Positions 51,777 to 60,956 of a DNA stretch of 64,000 nt are shown here, one piece after another (position 1 is the first letter of the stretch; each line of letters opens with the position of its first letter). The DNA comes from Marimonas lutisalis (GTDB lineage: Bacteria > Pseudomonadota > Alphaproteobacteria > Rhodobacterales > Rhodobacteraceae): positions 1,570,861 through 1,634,860 of the forward strand of contig NZ_SKCI01000001.1 in the NCBI RefSeq assembly GCF_005434965.1, in the 5' to 3' direction. The position numbers were made by a program, and so were the translations under genes. Under the pieces are notes generated by a model that searched no databases, was not told the origin of the DNA, and worked only from the letters and a program-made list of their open reading frames with translations.

Positions 51777-53048
51777 ATGAGCAGCCAATTGAAAACACAC
51801 CAGGATTTCGAGCCGATCGCGCACAGGCTGGAAAACGCTCTTGACGCAAATGCCGTGCCCGAAAGGCACCGAACGCTGGGCACGAAACTCCTCGCCCATC
51901 TGCGCCAACCGGTTCGTGTCGTCGTGGCCGGTCCGGCCGGAAGCGGAAAATCTTCGGTTATCAACATGCTTCTGGGGCAACAGGTTCTGGCGACATCCGG
52001 AGGCCCTCCGATCACTGAAGTGTCCTACGGCGCAACCGAGTCTGTCACGTTTGAACTTGAAGACGGCTCAACCCAGTCGACCGAGGGCCTTCTTGGCAAC
52101 TTGAGGCTTCCAGACGGGGTTGTTCGGGCGAGCCAGGAAGTGCCCCTCAATGATCTGAAAAGCCTCATCTTTCAGGAAGTTCAACTTGACCCAAACCTGC
52201 ATCCGAAAGGCCATCTGTGGGCTCAGGCCCTTGCACAAGCCAACATCGTTTTGTGGTGCACGGATCGATTCACCCAAGCCGAACAGAACCTTTGGGCCGG
52301 TGTACCTGACGAGATCAAGGATCAAGGTTTTCTGGTTCTGACAAAAGCCGATCAGCACATGCTGCGCGGCACTCTCGAGGCTTCGATCAAGGCGCTTGAA
52401 GAGATCGTCACTGAAGAGTTTTTCGGGCTCTACCCACTCGCCTCGATTCAGGGGCTCAAGGCCCGGGTATCGAACTCAGTCGACAATGCGGACCTCTGGC
52501 GATCAAGCGGCGGGCAAAGCCTCCACGATGAGATTCACAACCGCATCGAGTGTGGCCGGACGGCCGTTCTCGACAATGCATACATGCTTCTCGCGCAACT
52601 CGGCGATCGCGGCGCCGAACCGGCGGCCGACACACAATGTCTGCATGCGGCCAGGATTTCGGACACTCCACACGGGCCTGCAGACACGCAACGCGCCCCG
52701 TCCGAAAGTGCCGAAAACCGCCCCTTCGAGGACGCAACGGCCATCCTGGACGAGGCCGTTCGCCACCTGACCAGAACCGGAAAAGAACTGCTGGAGGAGA
52801 TCGAATGCAACTACATCGACATAGATGACTTCCTGTCGCGTTGCTTCGCGTCAATAGAGGCGCTTTCCGCGAAACTCGACAACGCGAACCTTTCGGATCC
52901 CATCGTGAAACAAGTCTCCCAGGACGTACAGGAGGGAGAGGAAACCATGGTTCTGCTCCAGTTGGAACGAAACGAAGACGCCGCTTTGGACGCCGTGACC
53001 ATACTGGTGCAACTGAAGATCGAGATAGCCGCCATCGCAGCGGTATGA
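51777..53048 (+). CDS. Dynamin-like/P-loop GTPase 1 of the kinase operon
   Basis: A 423-residue GTPase. The P-loop is GPAGSGKS at residues 52-59, a candidate switch Thr lies in PITEVSYG, and the G4 specificity motif TKAD occurs near residue 200 (FLVLTKADQHM). The canonical DxxG is not evident, since the corresponding place reads NIVLWCTDRFTQAE. The second half is helical, ending in a negatively charged coiled-coil region (LDEAVRHLTRTGKELLEEIE). It resembles GTPase 3 in the IVLWCT/LVVWCTHA segment, which suggests a shared origin. Function unknown; not identifiable as a named family. Confidence 0.75.
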   Translation: MSSQLKTHQDFEPIAHRLENALDANAVPERHRTLGTKLLAHLRQPVRVVVAGPAGSGKSSVINMLLGQQVLATSGGPPITEVSYGATESVTFELEDGSTQSTEGLLGNLRLPDGVVRASQEVPLNDLKSLIFQEVQLDPNLHPKGHLWAQALAQANIVLWCTDRFTQAEQNLWAGVPDEIKDQGFLVLTKADQHMLRGTLEASIKALEEIVTEEFFGLYPLASIQGLKARVSNSVDNADLWRSSGGQSLHDEIHNRIECGRTAVLDNAYMLLAQLGDRGAEPAADTQCLHAARISDTPHGPADTQRAPSESAENRPFEDATAILDEAVRHLTRTGKELLEEIECNYIDIDDFLSRCFASIEALSAKLDNANLSDPIVKQVSQDVQEGEETMVLLQLERNEDAALDAVTILVQLKIEIAAIAAV

Positions 53049-53183
53049 TCCGGGCAATCCTAGCCATCGGGCGCCCGGTTTTCGCGACAAACTTTGACCA
53101 TAATTTTGCGGCAAACTCCAATTCGAGTGCTCTAGACTCGTATCGCGTTTAACCTTTTGAGGCAGGTCTGGACGGCTGAAAAA

Positions 53184-55256
53184 ATGAAGATGAACTCGGA
53201 TATCAAGCCGGCAATCGAGCTTCGCACGCCTGCGCGCCCCACCAACCTTCAGCAGGGAACGGACAGGTTGCAGGAGTTTTCTCGACGCACCGAAAGCGTC
53301 CGGAATACACTGGAAGGCCTGGAAACCCTTGTCGACAAGGGTGCGAAACAGGCCACGAAACGGCTTCTCAGACAGCTTGACGAGTTCGAGCCCACCGTCA
53401 CGGTCTTGGGCCAGGTCAAATCTGGGAAAACGACGCTCATCAACGCGATGGCCGGCTGGTCGGATCTTCTGCCTTCCGATGTGAACCCCTGGACCTCCGT
53501 TGTCACGTCGCTGCATCTCACGCCCGGGCGCGACAAGAAAGGTACAAGCGCTGTCTTTCAGTTCCTGGGCGAAGATGAGTGGGACCGCCTCCTCAATAAG
53601 GGCGGCCGCATGGGTCAGCTCGCCGGGCGTGCCGGAGCCGAAAGCGAACTTGCCAAGCTCAAGGAACAGATCGAGCTCGTTCGTGAAAAATCCCGTGCGC
53701 GTCTTGGTAGAAACTTCGAGCTGCTGATCGGGCAGTCGCACCAATACGGCTATTTCGACAAGAACCTGCTGGAAAGATACATCTGTCTTGGCGACGAGTT
53801 CGATCAGCACGAGAACCCGGCCGAGGTTGAAGCGGCGCGAGAAAATGGTCGTTTCGCGGATATTACCCGGACAGCCGATCTCTATCTCAGCAGCCCGACG
53901 ATCCCCCACCGCATTTGCGTGAGAGATACGCCCGGCGTCAACGACACGTTCCTGATGCGCGAACAGATAACCATTCAGGCCATTCGGGACAGCCGGATTT
54001 CGGTTGTGGTTCTGTCGTCGGGACAGGCTCTGACATCGGTTGACATGGGCTTGATCCGGCTGATCTCGAACCTGAAATCGCGCGAGGTCATCTTTTTTGT
54101 AAACCGCATTGATGAACTGGCCGATCCGCCGAACCAGATACAGGAAATCGAAGAGAGCATCCGCGCAACGCTGGCCCAGCACCACGGACCTGTCGATGCC
54201 GATATCGTTTTCGGAAGTGCGAACTGGGCGAACAAGGCCCTCAACGGTGACATCGAAAAGATGGACCGCCGCAGCTCGGCCGTTCTGATCGACTGGGCCG
54301 AAAAGCGATTGAAAGCCGGCCAAGGCGATCAAAGCGTGTCCAACATGATATGGGAGCTGTCAGGGATTCCCGCCCTTCTGGAAGCCATATCCGATCGCGT
54401 GATCGACAACTTCGCCGAGCCGTTTCTGACCGAACTTTCAGCGTCGGCCATAACACTGGCGACGGGTCAGCATGCGGCCGACCTGGTCCGCGTGAATGGA
54501 AGCGGCCAGGCCTCGCCTCTGGGCAGGGAAGTAGCCAGAACAACGTTTGATCGACTTGAACAGGAAACCTTCGACTTGCTGAACGCCGATTTGGCGCAGC
54601 TTATCGAAAGCTACCGCCAAAGAGTTGATCGTGCCCACGCAACCTTTGTCGACCGGGCAACACATTCGCTGATCAAGCACCTGGAAGACTGGGGCGAAAA
54701 AACCGTTTGGGAATACGACCCGTCAGGGCTGCGAATTCTGCTGCGCTCGGCTTACTCCCTGCTGTCCAGCCGGTGTGAAAGCGCCGCGCGCACGCATTAC
54801 GAAAGGGCCGTCAGCCGTATCGCCGAACTCCTTTTCCAAAGCTTCGGCACATCGGTCGAGGGTATCCAGATCCGGATACCCGATGCGCCCGGCACGCCCC
54901 CGCCAATCGCTCTCGGCCAGACGATCGCACTCGACTTCAACGATGGGTGGTGGGTCAACTGGTGGCGGCGCCACCGGGGTTATCAGGCCTTCGCAAACCA
55001 GTTTCGAGCCCTGATAACGTCGGAAACCGAAGACTTCATGTCCCAGATCAAGTTCAATCAAACCGAAGAGATCCGCGCAGGCATCACAGGCAAACTCGAA
55101 CGCGAATTCGCATCCTTCCGAAGCCTTTTCGAAGCGCTGACGGAAAATTCGACCCCCGAGCAGGACCTTCAGGAAATGCTGTGTGACAGGGGTGAACTGA
55201 AAAAGCGCGAGAAACTGGATGCCATTATCGCAAGCCTCCGGGAGCATGCAAAATGA
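53184..55256 (+). CDS. Large dynamin-like GTPase 2 of the kinase operon
   Basis: A 690-residue protein. GTPase domain: P-loop GQVKSGKT at residues 76-83, G3 DTPGVND, and G4 NRID (FFVNRIDEL). Helical stalk-like regions follow. A strongly aromatic, basic stretch NDGWWVNWWRRHRGYQAFA near residue 600 could insert into membranes. This layout is that of bacterial dynamin-like proteins, which bind and remodel membranes. It is preceded by a 135-base gap, the largest in the operon, and overlaps GTPase 3 by ATGA. The start may be the ATG at 53184 or 53190. Confidence 0.83.
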   Translation: MKMNSDIKPAIELRTPARPTNLQQGTDRLQEFSRRTESVRNTLEGLETLVDKGAKQATKRLLRQLDEFEPTVTVLGQVKSGKTTLINAMAGWSDLLPSDVNPWTSVVTSLHLTPGRDKKGTSAVFQFLGEDEWDRLLNKGGRMGQLAGRAGAESELAKLKEQIELVREKSRARLGRNFELLIGQSHQYGYFDKNLLERYICLGDEFDQHENPAEVEAARENGRFADITRTADLYLSSPTIPHRICVRDTPGVNDTFLMREQITIQAIRDSRISVVVLSSGQALTSVDMGLIRLISNLKSREVIFFVNRIDELADPPNQIQEIEESIRATLAQHHGPVDADIVFGSANWANKALNGDIEKMDRRSSAVLIDWAEKRLKAGQGDQSVSNMIWELSGIPALLEAISDRVIDNFAEPFLTELSASAITLATGQHAADLVRVNGSGQASPLGREVARTTFDRLEQETFDLLNADLAQLIESYRQRVDRAHATFVDRATHSLIKHLEDWGEKTVWEYDPSGLRILLRSAYSLLSSRCESAARTHYERAVSRIAELLFQSFGTSVEGIQIRIPDAPGTPPPIALGQTIALDFNDGWWVNWWRRHRGYQAFANQFRALITSETEDFMSQIKFNQTEEIRAGITGKLEREFASFRSLFEALTENSTPEQDLQEMLCDRGELKKREKLDAIIASLREHAK

Positions 55257-56224
55257 TGCAAGAACGTCAAATCGCAGAGACGGATACACAATCTGACACG
55301 GGGCAGCGCAAACCGCGCGTGGCCCTCATGGGTGAATTCAGTGCCGGGAAAAGCACCTTGTCGAACTTCCTGCTGGGAGGCGATCCATTTCCCGTGCGTA
55401 TCACAGCAACCCGGCTTCCTCCGATTTGGAGCAGTTACGGGGAAAAATCAGCGGTCGCCGTGGATCATGACGGGTACGAAAGACAGGTCGATCTTCGCAA
55501 CCTGTCCTCTGCCACTCTCGAGGACACGGCCCTGATTCGCGTCAAGCGCAAAGCCGACCTGCTGGAACTCTGCGATTGGGTCGACATGCCCGGCACGTCC
55601 GATCCGAACATGCCCGCCCATGTCTGGCTGTCGATCCTTAAGGAAATTGACCTCGTCGTCTGGTGCACGCACGCGACACAGGCTTGGCGCCAAACCGAGG
55701 CCGCCATCTGGGAGCAGGTGATGGATGGCACAACAGGGCGCAACATTCTTCTCATCACCCAGGCCGACAAGCTCCAATCCGCACGGGACCGGCGAAAGGT
55801 CATCAATCGCGTGCGCCACGAAACCGACGGCCAGTTTGATGCCGTTTTCGCCGTCTCGGTGCAACAAGCGGCCGAGGCCGCAGACGACACCGAGGCCTTG
55901 CAGGACAGCGGCATCCTCGATTTCCTGGATCACCTGGTCGAGACGTTGGTGCAACCCGTTGACTCGAAGGTCAAAAAGGCAGTGGAGTGGGAAACGGTAC
56001 CGGAGCTTCCTGAATGGCAGTCCGAGGAAAGGCGCCGCGCCGCGGCCGACCGGCCGGCAGCGCATGCAGGCGCCCCCAAGGACGACATGCAAGATAACGC
56101 GCAGAACAAGCCCGCCCGGCTTGAAGACGTGGCTGAGGAAAAGGTAGTTCCGAAACGTGTCGAAAGAGTTGGGCGCAGCCGCATGCGTCCGGTCCGATCG
56201 GAGACGGTGAATGAAACTCTCTGA
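55253..56224 (+). CDS. P-loop GTPase 3 of the kinase operon
   Basis: A 323-residue GTPase. P-loop GEFSAGKS at residues 27-34, switch region PVRITATRLP, G3 DMPGTSDPNM, and G4 TQADK are all seen. The GTPase domain is followed by a C-terminal, highly charged tail of about 80 residues (from ELPEWQSEERRRAAADR on) that looks disordered. It is smaller than GTPase 2 and has no stalk, which suggests a partner or regulator. It overlaps the next gene by 14 bases. Confidence 0.82.
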   Translation: MMQERQIAETDTQSDTGQRKPRVALMGEFSAGKSTLSNFLLGGDPFPVRITATRLPPIWSSYGEKSAVAVDHDGYERQVDLRNLSSATLEDTALIRVKRKADLLELCDWVDMPGTSDPNMPAHVWLSILKEIDLVVWCTHATQAWRQTEAAIWEQVMDGTTGRNILLITQADKLQSARDRRKVINRVRHETDGQFDAVFAVSVQQAAEAADDTEALQDSGILDFLDHLVETLVQPVDSKVKKAVEWETVPELPEWQSEERRRAAADRPAAHAGAPKDDMQDNAQNKPARLEDVAEEKVVPKRVERVGRSRMRPVRSETVNETL

Positions 56225-56663
56225 TCAATCCTCTCTTCCGCACCCCTCCATGGGAAAAGAAGCTGGCAGTGTCGCCGATATCGCCAGGCATCTCGGGAAC
56301 TTGCGTGAGCGCTTCCCGGGTTGCACTTTGGCCGCGTTCGGTGATTTGAACACTCGCCTTCTTTTCCGCGTGAGCTCTGAAAACGCCTGCGTACAGGAAT
56401 ACCTGGACGAATTGTGCGGTCTTGCCACGAGAGGCTTTGCACTCGTCGATACCGCGACGGGCGCCGGTAGCAATGACACCAGGGCCAACAACGAGATCGT
56501 CATGTTCGAACCGGGTGAAACGAAAGTATTCGTGCGCTCTCCAGCGAACCACTACGATTTTGTATGTTGCATCTTTCTATCCGATGCCCCGGTGTCCAAG
56601 ATTGTGTCAGCAGCCGTCGTCCTGCTGCGTGATGTAGCCGGGGAAAGCGCGCCATGCCATTGA
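56211..56663 (+). CDS. Small protein with roadblock/longin-like pattern
   Basis: A 150-residue protein of unknown family. The order of predicted elements in TLAAFGDLNTRLLFRV, EYLDELCGLATRGFALVD, EIVMFEPGETKVFVRS, YDFVCCIFLSD and KIVSAAVVLLRDV (strand, helix, strands, helix) fits a roadblock/LC7 or longin fold. Such proteins often bind small GTPases in bacteria, for example MglB. The similarity is by pattern only, and sequence identity to a named family is not claimed. Tightly packed between GTPase 3 and the last gene. Confidence 0.65.
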   Translation: MKLSDQSSLPHPSMGKEAGSVADIARHLGNLRERFPGCTLAAFGDLNTRLLFRVSSENACVQEYLDELCGLATRGFALVDTATGAGSNDTRANNEIVMFEPGETKVFVRSPANHYDFVCCIFLSDAPVSKIVSAAVVLLRDVAGESAPCH

Positions 56664-57442
56664 CGTCCTTGGCAAAAATGCGATCTCTGTCCGAGATTGC
56701 GGATTTGAAGCAGGCGGTCGCCAAACTAAGCCTGGAAACCGCTTACCCGCAATCACGACACCGGACCTCCGCAAGCAACCTGGATCAGGTGCTGGACATC
56801 ATCCAGGACGTCGCAAGTCAAACGATCCTGCCCCGTCACTATGCGCTTTTCGGTCGCGATGGCGAAATAGCCAGGCTCACGATCGGATTTCGTCGTATGG
56901 CCGCGGTTGAATTGGCCGGGGAAAATGCTTCGCTCTCCGCTTTCGCCGGCGCGACCCCGGCGGAAAAGATGCTGAACCAGTTGCAGTCCGCCTGCCAAAG
57001 CGGTGGTCCGTTCCGAATTGAGTTCGAAGGCCGTGCAACAGGGTTTTCCGGTCAGAATCCGAGCGGTCCCGCAGACGCCTCGGCACGGGGCTCTGCCAAA
57101 CGACCGGACGCGCCGACCTTCGGAAAGATGTGCCACCACCTGCAATTCTGCAGCGCGGCCTGGCTCGTGCGAGAACACATGGACGAAATCCCGCGCCATC
57201 AAGGCCCAAGTGATCTTGTGAACCTGCTGCATCAGCTCGAACACTCCTTTCACGGAATGGCAAACAACCAGTCTCCTCTGACTGAAAAGGCGAGGCTCCA
57301 GCCGTCCTTATGGGTTTTCCCCGCCGCGCATGATTTGCACGTGATCGCGGCGCGGGATGCGCAAGGCCTTGCACTTGCTCTGACCTCGAAAGAAAAGGCG
57401 TTCGAGTTCCAGGAAATGTGGCGCCGCTCCTATCTAACCTAG
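56654..57442 (+). CDS. Conserved-looking hypothetical protein, last gene of the kinase-GTPase operon
   Basis: A 262-residue protein not recognised. N-terminal helices (SNLDQVLDIIQDVASQT) are followed by YALFGRDGEIARLTIGFRRM, a strand-rich segment, a low-complexity linker around residue 140, and an end with PSLWVFPAAHDLHVIAARD and LALALTSKEKAFEFQEMW. Paired strand segments at both ends may form a fold similar to that of the preceding gene. No membrane segment or catalytic motif is seen. It overlaps the upstream gene by ten bases, which ties it to the same transcript. Confidence 0.65.
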   Translation: MPLTSLAKMRSLSEIADLKQAVAKLSLETAYPQSRHRTSASNLDQVLDIIQDVASQTILPRHYALFGRDGEIARLTIGFRRMAAVELAGENASLSAFAGATPAEKMLNQLQSACQSGGPFRIEFEGRATGFSGQNPSGPADASARGSAKRPDAPTFGKMCHHLQFCSAAWLVREHMDEIPRHQGPSDLVNLLHQLEHSFHGMANNQSPLTEKARLQPSLWVFPAAHDLHVIAARDAQGLALALTSKEKAFEFQEMWRRSYLT

Positions 57443-57738
57443 ACCAAGAATACTGATTGAGAACCGCTTTCGGACGCCGGCACCGCGCCCCAATCCAAGT
57501 TGGATGGCTGAAGCTCACCGCATTCCGTCCCACGCAGCCCAAGCTTAGCCAACGGGAAGTGCCCCCAATGATCTCGGGGATGTATGCCCTTATACTTCAA
57601 AGGAGCACGCTTTTTTCGGCGCAAAAGGCACCCTGGCCTCGCGCCCACACCCAGCCCGGTTCCTATGACGAAACCCCTCGGCTATTTTGGTTTCCAGCAG
57701 CTGAAAAGACAGACCCTTGACTGGGTATCGCGCACCAG
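57443..57738. other. 296-base gap between the kinase-GTPase operon and the secretion genes
   Basis: The two flanking transcripts converge here, so it should hold terminators. Open frames occur on both strands (about 57457-57720 plus and 57439-57648 minus) but neither resembles a known protein. Base usage changes around this point, so it may mark the edge of an acquired block. Confidence 0.4.
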
Positions 57739-59211
57739 TCAACTTTCTCGGAAGCTGAGCCTAAGACTGTCTGCGAATGGCTTGAGCACGAAATCAAAAA
57801 CGGTTCTCTCGCCAGTCAGGATCATCACATCAGCTGGCATGCCAGCGGTCATAACGATTTCTCCAGGGATTTCCTCGAGCGCTTCTGCAGGAACGAGAAC
57901 CTGCGCGAGGAAATACGGCTCACCGGTCCGATCGTCGATCAATCTGTCAGCCGAAACGTTTCTAAGCGTACCATATATCTGCGGCAAATTCCGTTGTGTA
58001 TAGGCTGTTAACAAGACGCGCGCTTGCATTCCTGGATGAACAGTATCGATATCTTGTGGCTTCAGTCGCGCCTCTATTATCAGCGCACCGTCATCAGGTA
58101 CGATGTCAAGGATTTCGCCACCTGGTTTCAGGATTCCGCCCACTTCTGTTGTTACCCTCAGGTTCAAGACTTGACCGGCGATAGGCGCAGTCACTTTTGT
58201 ACGAGCCAGCGCATCCGCACGTTCGGGCAATTGGCTCTTGATGGTAGCGAGTTCCGCTCTGATATTGGCTAGCTCCGTTGAGACTTCTTCTCGGATTTGC
58301 TGATGTGTTGCATGAAGCTGTAGTTCTGTTTCGCCAATTTGTTGCTCCAGCCTAGCAATGGTTGCGCGATGCCCCGCCTGTTCTGCCGAGAGTTCCGCCT
58401 CTTGTCGCTTTAGTGCGAGCAGAGGTGCTAGACGTTGGAGTTTCTGGTCGTACAGACCTTGCGTGACCTCGATCTCCTGTTTGAGCAATTCCAGTTGCTC
58501 ATCTTGAGCCGAAATTACTTCATTCAGACCTGTGATTTCTTCACGTAATTGCTTGATCCGACTGCCTAGAATGCGTTCGCGTGCGGCTTGGGTCTCGCGC
58601 CGATCATGGAACAACGCTCGTTGACTGACTTTTGCCTCAGCGATTTGTTCAGGACGATCGGTTGCAAGCTCCTCTGGAAAAGTAAACTTTACACTCTCAA
58701 GACCGGTTTGCTCGGCAACAAGCCTGGCTTCAGTCGCTAATAGAAACACCTGCCGTTCACGCAACTCATTAAGACGAGCCAAGGCCCTTACATCTTCTAG
58801 CGTGACCAACGTGTCACCTGCAGCTACGTGATCACCTTCGCGGACGTGGATCGTACGGATGATACCGCCCTCAAGATGCTGCACTGTTTTGCGCGATCCA
58901 TCGGGGTTCACAACGCCAGGGGCAACTGCAGCCGAAGCAAGTGGAGCGTACCAAGACCACACACCGAATACGCCGAAGAACAAAACCGCCGACGTAAGTC
59001 CCAGTATCCGAGCGCCACGTGTTGCAGAACCCAAACGCAAGCCACTCAGGCTGTCGCGGCCAGCAGGAAAGACCAATCGGACAATCAGAAATGCGAGAAC
59101 CAACAGGCAAAACACTGAACCAAGCACCAGCAGAGCGGGGGTTTCGAACTGGCCTTCCAGCAACTGCTCAATGCCAGTACGGAAGATAGCCACTAAACTA
59201 TCGAACTCCAT
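57739..59211 (-). CDS. Type I secretion HlyD-family periplasmic adaptor
   Basis: A 490-residue membrane fusion protein. Two hydrophobic segments lie at about residues 25-50 and 70-92; PrtE/HlyD adaptors usually have one, so the first is extra. A biotinyl-lipoyl-like half motif, HLEGGIIRTIHVREGDHVAAGD, a long coiled coil (residues 150-320) and the C-terminal ARTKVTAPIAGQVLNLRVTTE with IVMTAGMPADVMI complete the family pattern. It links the ABC exporter to an outer-membrane TolC, which is not in the window. Overlaps the exporter gene by 14 bases. Confidence 0.9.
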   Translation of the reverse strand: MEFDSLVAIFRTGIEQLLEGQFETPALLVLGSVFCLLVLAFLIVRLVFPAGRDSLSGLRLGSATRGARILGLTSAVLFFGVFGVWSWYAPLASAAVAPGVVNPDGSRKTVQHLEGGIIRTIHVREGDHVAAGDTLVTLEDVRALARLNELRERQVFLLATEARLVAEQTGLESVKFTFPEELATDRPEQIAEAKVSQRALFHDRRETQAARERILGSRIKQLREEITGLNEVISAQDEQLELLKQEIEVTQGLYDQKLQRLAPLLALKRQEAELSAEQAGHRATIARLEQQIGETELQLHATHQQIREEVSTELANIRAELATIKSQLPERADALARTKVTAPIAGQVLNLRVTTEVGGILKPGGEILDIVPDDGALIIEARLKPQDIDTVHPGMQARVLLTAYTQRNLPQIYGTLRNVSADRLIDDRTGEPYFLAQVLVPAEALEEIPGEIVMTAGMPADVMILTGERTVFDFVLKPFADSLRLSFRES

Positions 59212-60934
59212 TCTTGCCTTCCTCTCCTATTCGCCCGCTTCTGAAGATCGCATTTTCCTTTAACTTCTTCGCTCCCTGCATCATGTCCCGCATGATCTCA
59301 TCACGTGGGCCAAAACGTGCGACCGTTCCGTCTTTCAACACCAGCACCTTATCCGCCAATCCGAGCAGATGTGGTAGATGCGAAACAAGGATCACCGTCG
59401 TTCCGACTGATTTGATGTTTCGAAGAGCGCCTTGAAGTGCCGCTTCGCCCATACCGTCGAGGTTCGAATTGGGTTCATCCAGCACCACAAGTGAAGGGTT
59501 GCCATAAAGAGCGCGCGCCAGACCAATACGTTGCCGTTGCCCACCAGAAATCCGATCGGCATACTGACCGATATCGGTCTCATAGCCATTCGGAAGAGCA
59601 AGGATCATTTCGTGTGCACCTGCAGCCTGTGCAGCAGCGAGCACCTTTTCGTCATCTACCTCGCCAAGTCTTGCAATATTTTCTGCAACTGTACCGCTGA
59701 AAAGTTCGACGGCTTGAGGCAGATAGCCCAAATACACTCCAAGGCCCTCGCTATCCCAATCCGCCACGTCTGCGCCATCCAGCCGGATCTTGCCCAAAGA
59801 AGGCTTCCACGCACCAACCAGGAGTTTGCAAAGTGTCGTCTTGCCCGAACCCGATGGCCCCAGAACGCCACAGACCTCCCCAGGCGCGAGACGAAACGCT
59901 ACGGATTTAAGGATAGCATTGCCTGACTCTGGCGCGAAATAGCTAACACCTTCCAAAGCGAGCTGCCCTTTTGGCCGGGGCAATTCCACTCTGTCTGTTG
60001 GAGACTCTGTGGCTGCAAACAACCGAGCAAGCTTCGTCTTGGCGTTGCGGTAGCTACCATAACTTTTCCAGGCAGAAATCGCGCGTTCGACCGGTGAGAG
60101 CGCTCGTGACAAAATGATTGAGGCCGCAATCATACCACCCGCGGTAAGCTCTGCCTGCAAAACGAGCCACGCCCCTGCCCCCAAGATTGCAATCTGGAGC
60201 ATAAGCCTGAAAGAACGGGATAAATTGAATAGAATTGTCGTTGTATCGCCTGGGCCGCGTCCGCGAGTGTCAGCCTCTGCGTAACGCGCCTGCCAGCGAG
60301 AAATAACCGCGCCAACCATCCCCATGCCGGCCAGTGTTTCAGCGTTACCGATAAATTGCCCGGCATCTCGGCGCGCGTTGCGCAGGTTTTGATTGGCCGC
60401 AGCAGCTTGGCGCCGGGTAAGAGCATCGTTCAGAATGGCAACTGCGAAAAGTAAGATAGCGCCGCCAAGTGCAATCAGTCCAAGTATGGGGTGCATCAAC
60501 CAGATGACCGCAATGAAAATTGGCGTCCAAGGTGCGTCGAAGAAGGCCAGGATAGCATCCCCAGCCACAAAACCACGCAAATCGCCTACGTCGTTCAGAT
60601 CAGCCTCGGAACGGCCTTTCGCGAGCCGCGCCGTTATCGCGCGACGGATCACATGAGGAGATAATTCACCTTCGAGCCATGAGCCGGTCCTTGCGAGAAC
60701 AACGCGACGTGCCTGCTCCAACAATCCGTACGTGGCGATCGCAGCAAACGCGATGACTGAGAGCCATATAAGCGTGTTGATGGAGCCTGACGAAAGGACC
60801 CGATCGAAGACCTGCAGCATGTAAATCGAACTTGCCAGAAGCAGGATGTTGGCCAAGAAGCTCAGAACGAACAACAAAGGCCATTGGCCACGTGCCTCAG
60901 AGAGGACAGCCTTCAGAGGTGTGGGCTTTTTCAT
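59198..60934 (-). CDS. Type I secretion ABC exporter (PrtD family)
   Basis: A 578-residue ABC exporter. Six membrane helices occupy residues 20-310, followed by a nucleotide-binding domain with Walker A GPSGSGKTTLCKL, signature ISGGQRQRIGLARAL and Walker B LVVLDEPNSNLD. The size and absence of an N-terminal peptidase-like domain fit PrtD rather than HlyB. It exports proteins with a C-terminal signal in one step. The start is the ATG behind AAGGAG; a TTG six bases earlier is less likely. It follows sapC by 22 bases. Confidence 0.92.
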   Translation of the reverse strand: MKKPTPLKAVLSEARGQWPLLFVLSFLANILLLASSIYMLQVFDRVLSSGSINTLIWLSVIAFAAIATYGLLEQARRVVLARTGSWLEGELSPHVIRRAITARLAKGRSEADLNDVGDLRGFVAGDAILAFFDAPWTPIFIAVIWLMHPILGLIALGGAILLFAVAILNDALTRRQAAAANQNLRNARRDAGQFIGNAETLAGMGMVGAVISRWQARYAEADTRGRGPGDTTTILFNLSRSFRLMLQIAILGAGAWLVLQAELTAGGMIAASIILSRALSPVERAISAWKSYGSYRNAKTKLARLFAATESPTDRVELPRPKGQLALEGVSYFAPESGNAILKSVAFRLAPGEVCGVLGPSGSGKTTLCKLLVGAWKPSLGKIRLDGADVADWDSEGLGVYLGYLPQAVELFSGTVAENIARLGEVDDEKVLAAAQAAGAHEMILALPNGYETDIGQYADRISGGQRQRIGLARALYGNPSLVVLDEPNSNLDGMGEAALQGALRNIKSVGTTVILVSHLPHLLGLADKVLVLKDGTVARFGPRDEIMRDMMQGAKKLKENAIFRSGRIGEEGKNGVR

Positions 60935-60956
60935 AAGCAAGTCTCCTTGCCGCGCC

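Noticed and set aside
57439..57720. Open frames on both strands in the gap after the kinase operon, considered as a transposase remnant
   Set aside because: No DDE, HTH or inverted-repeat ends could be found, and the residues do not match a transposase pattern.
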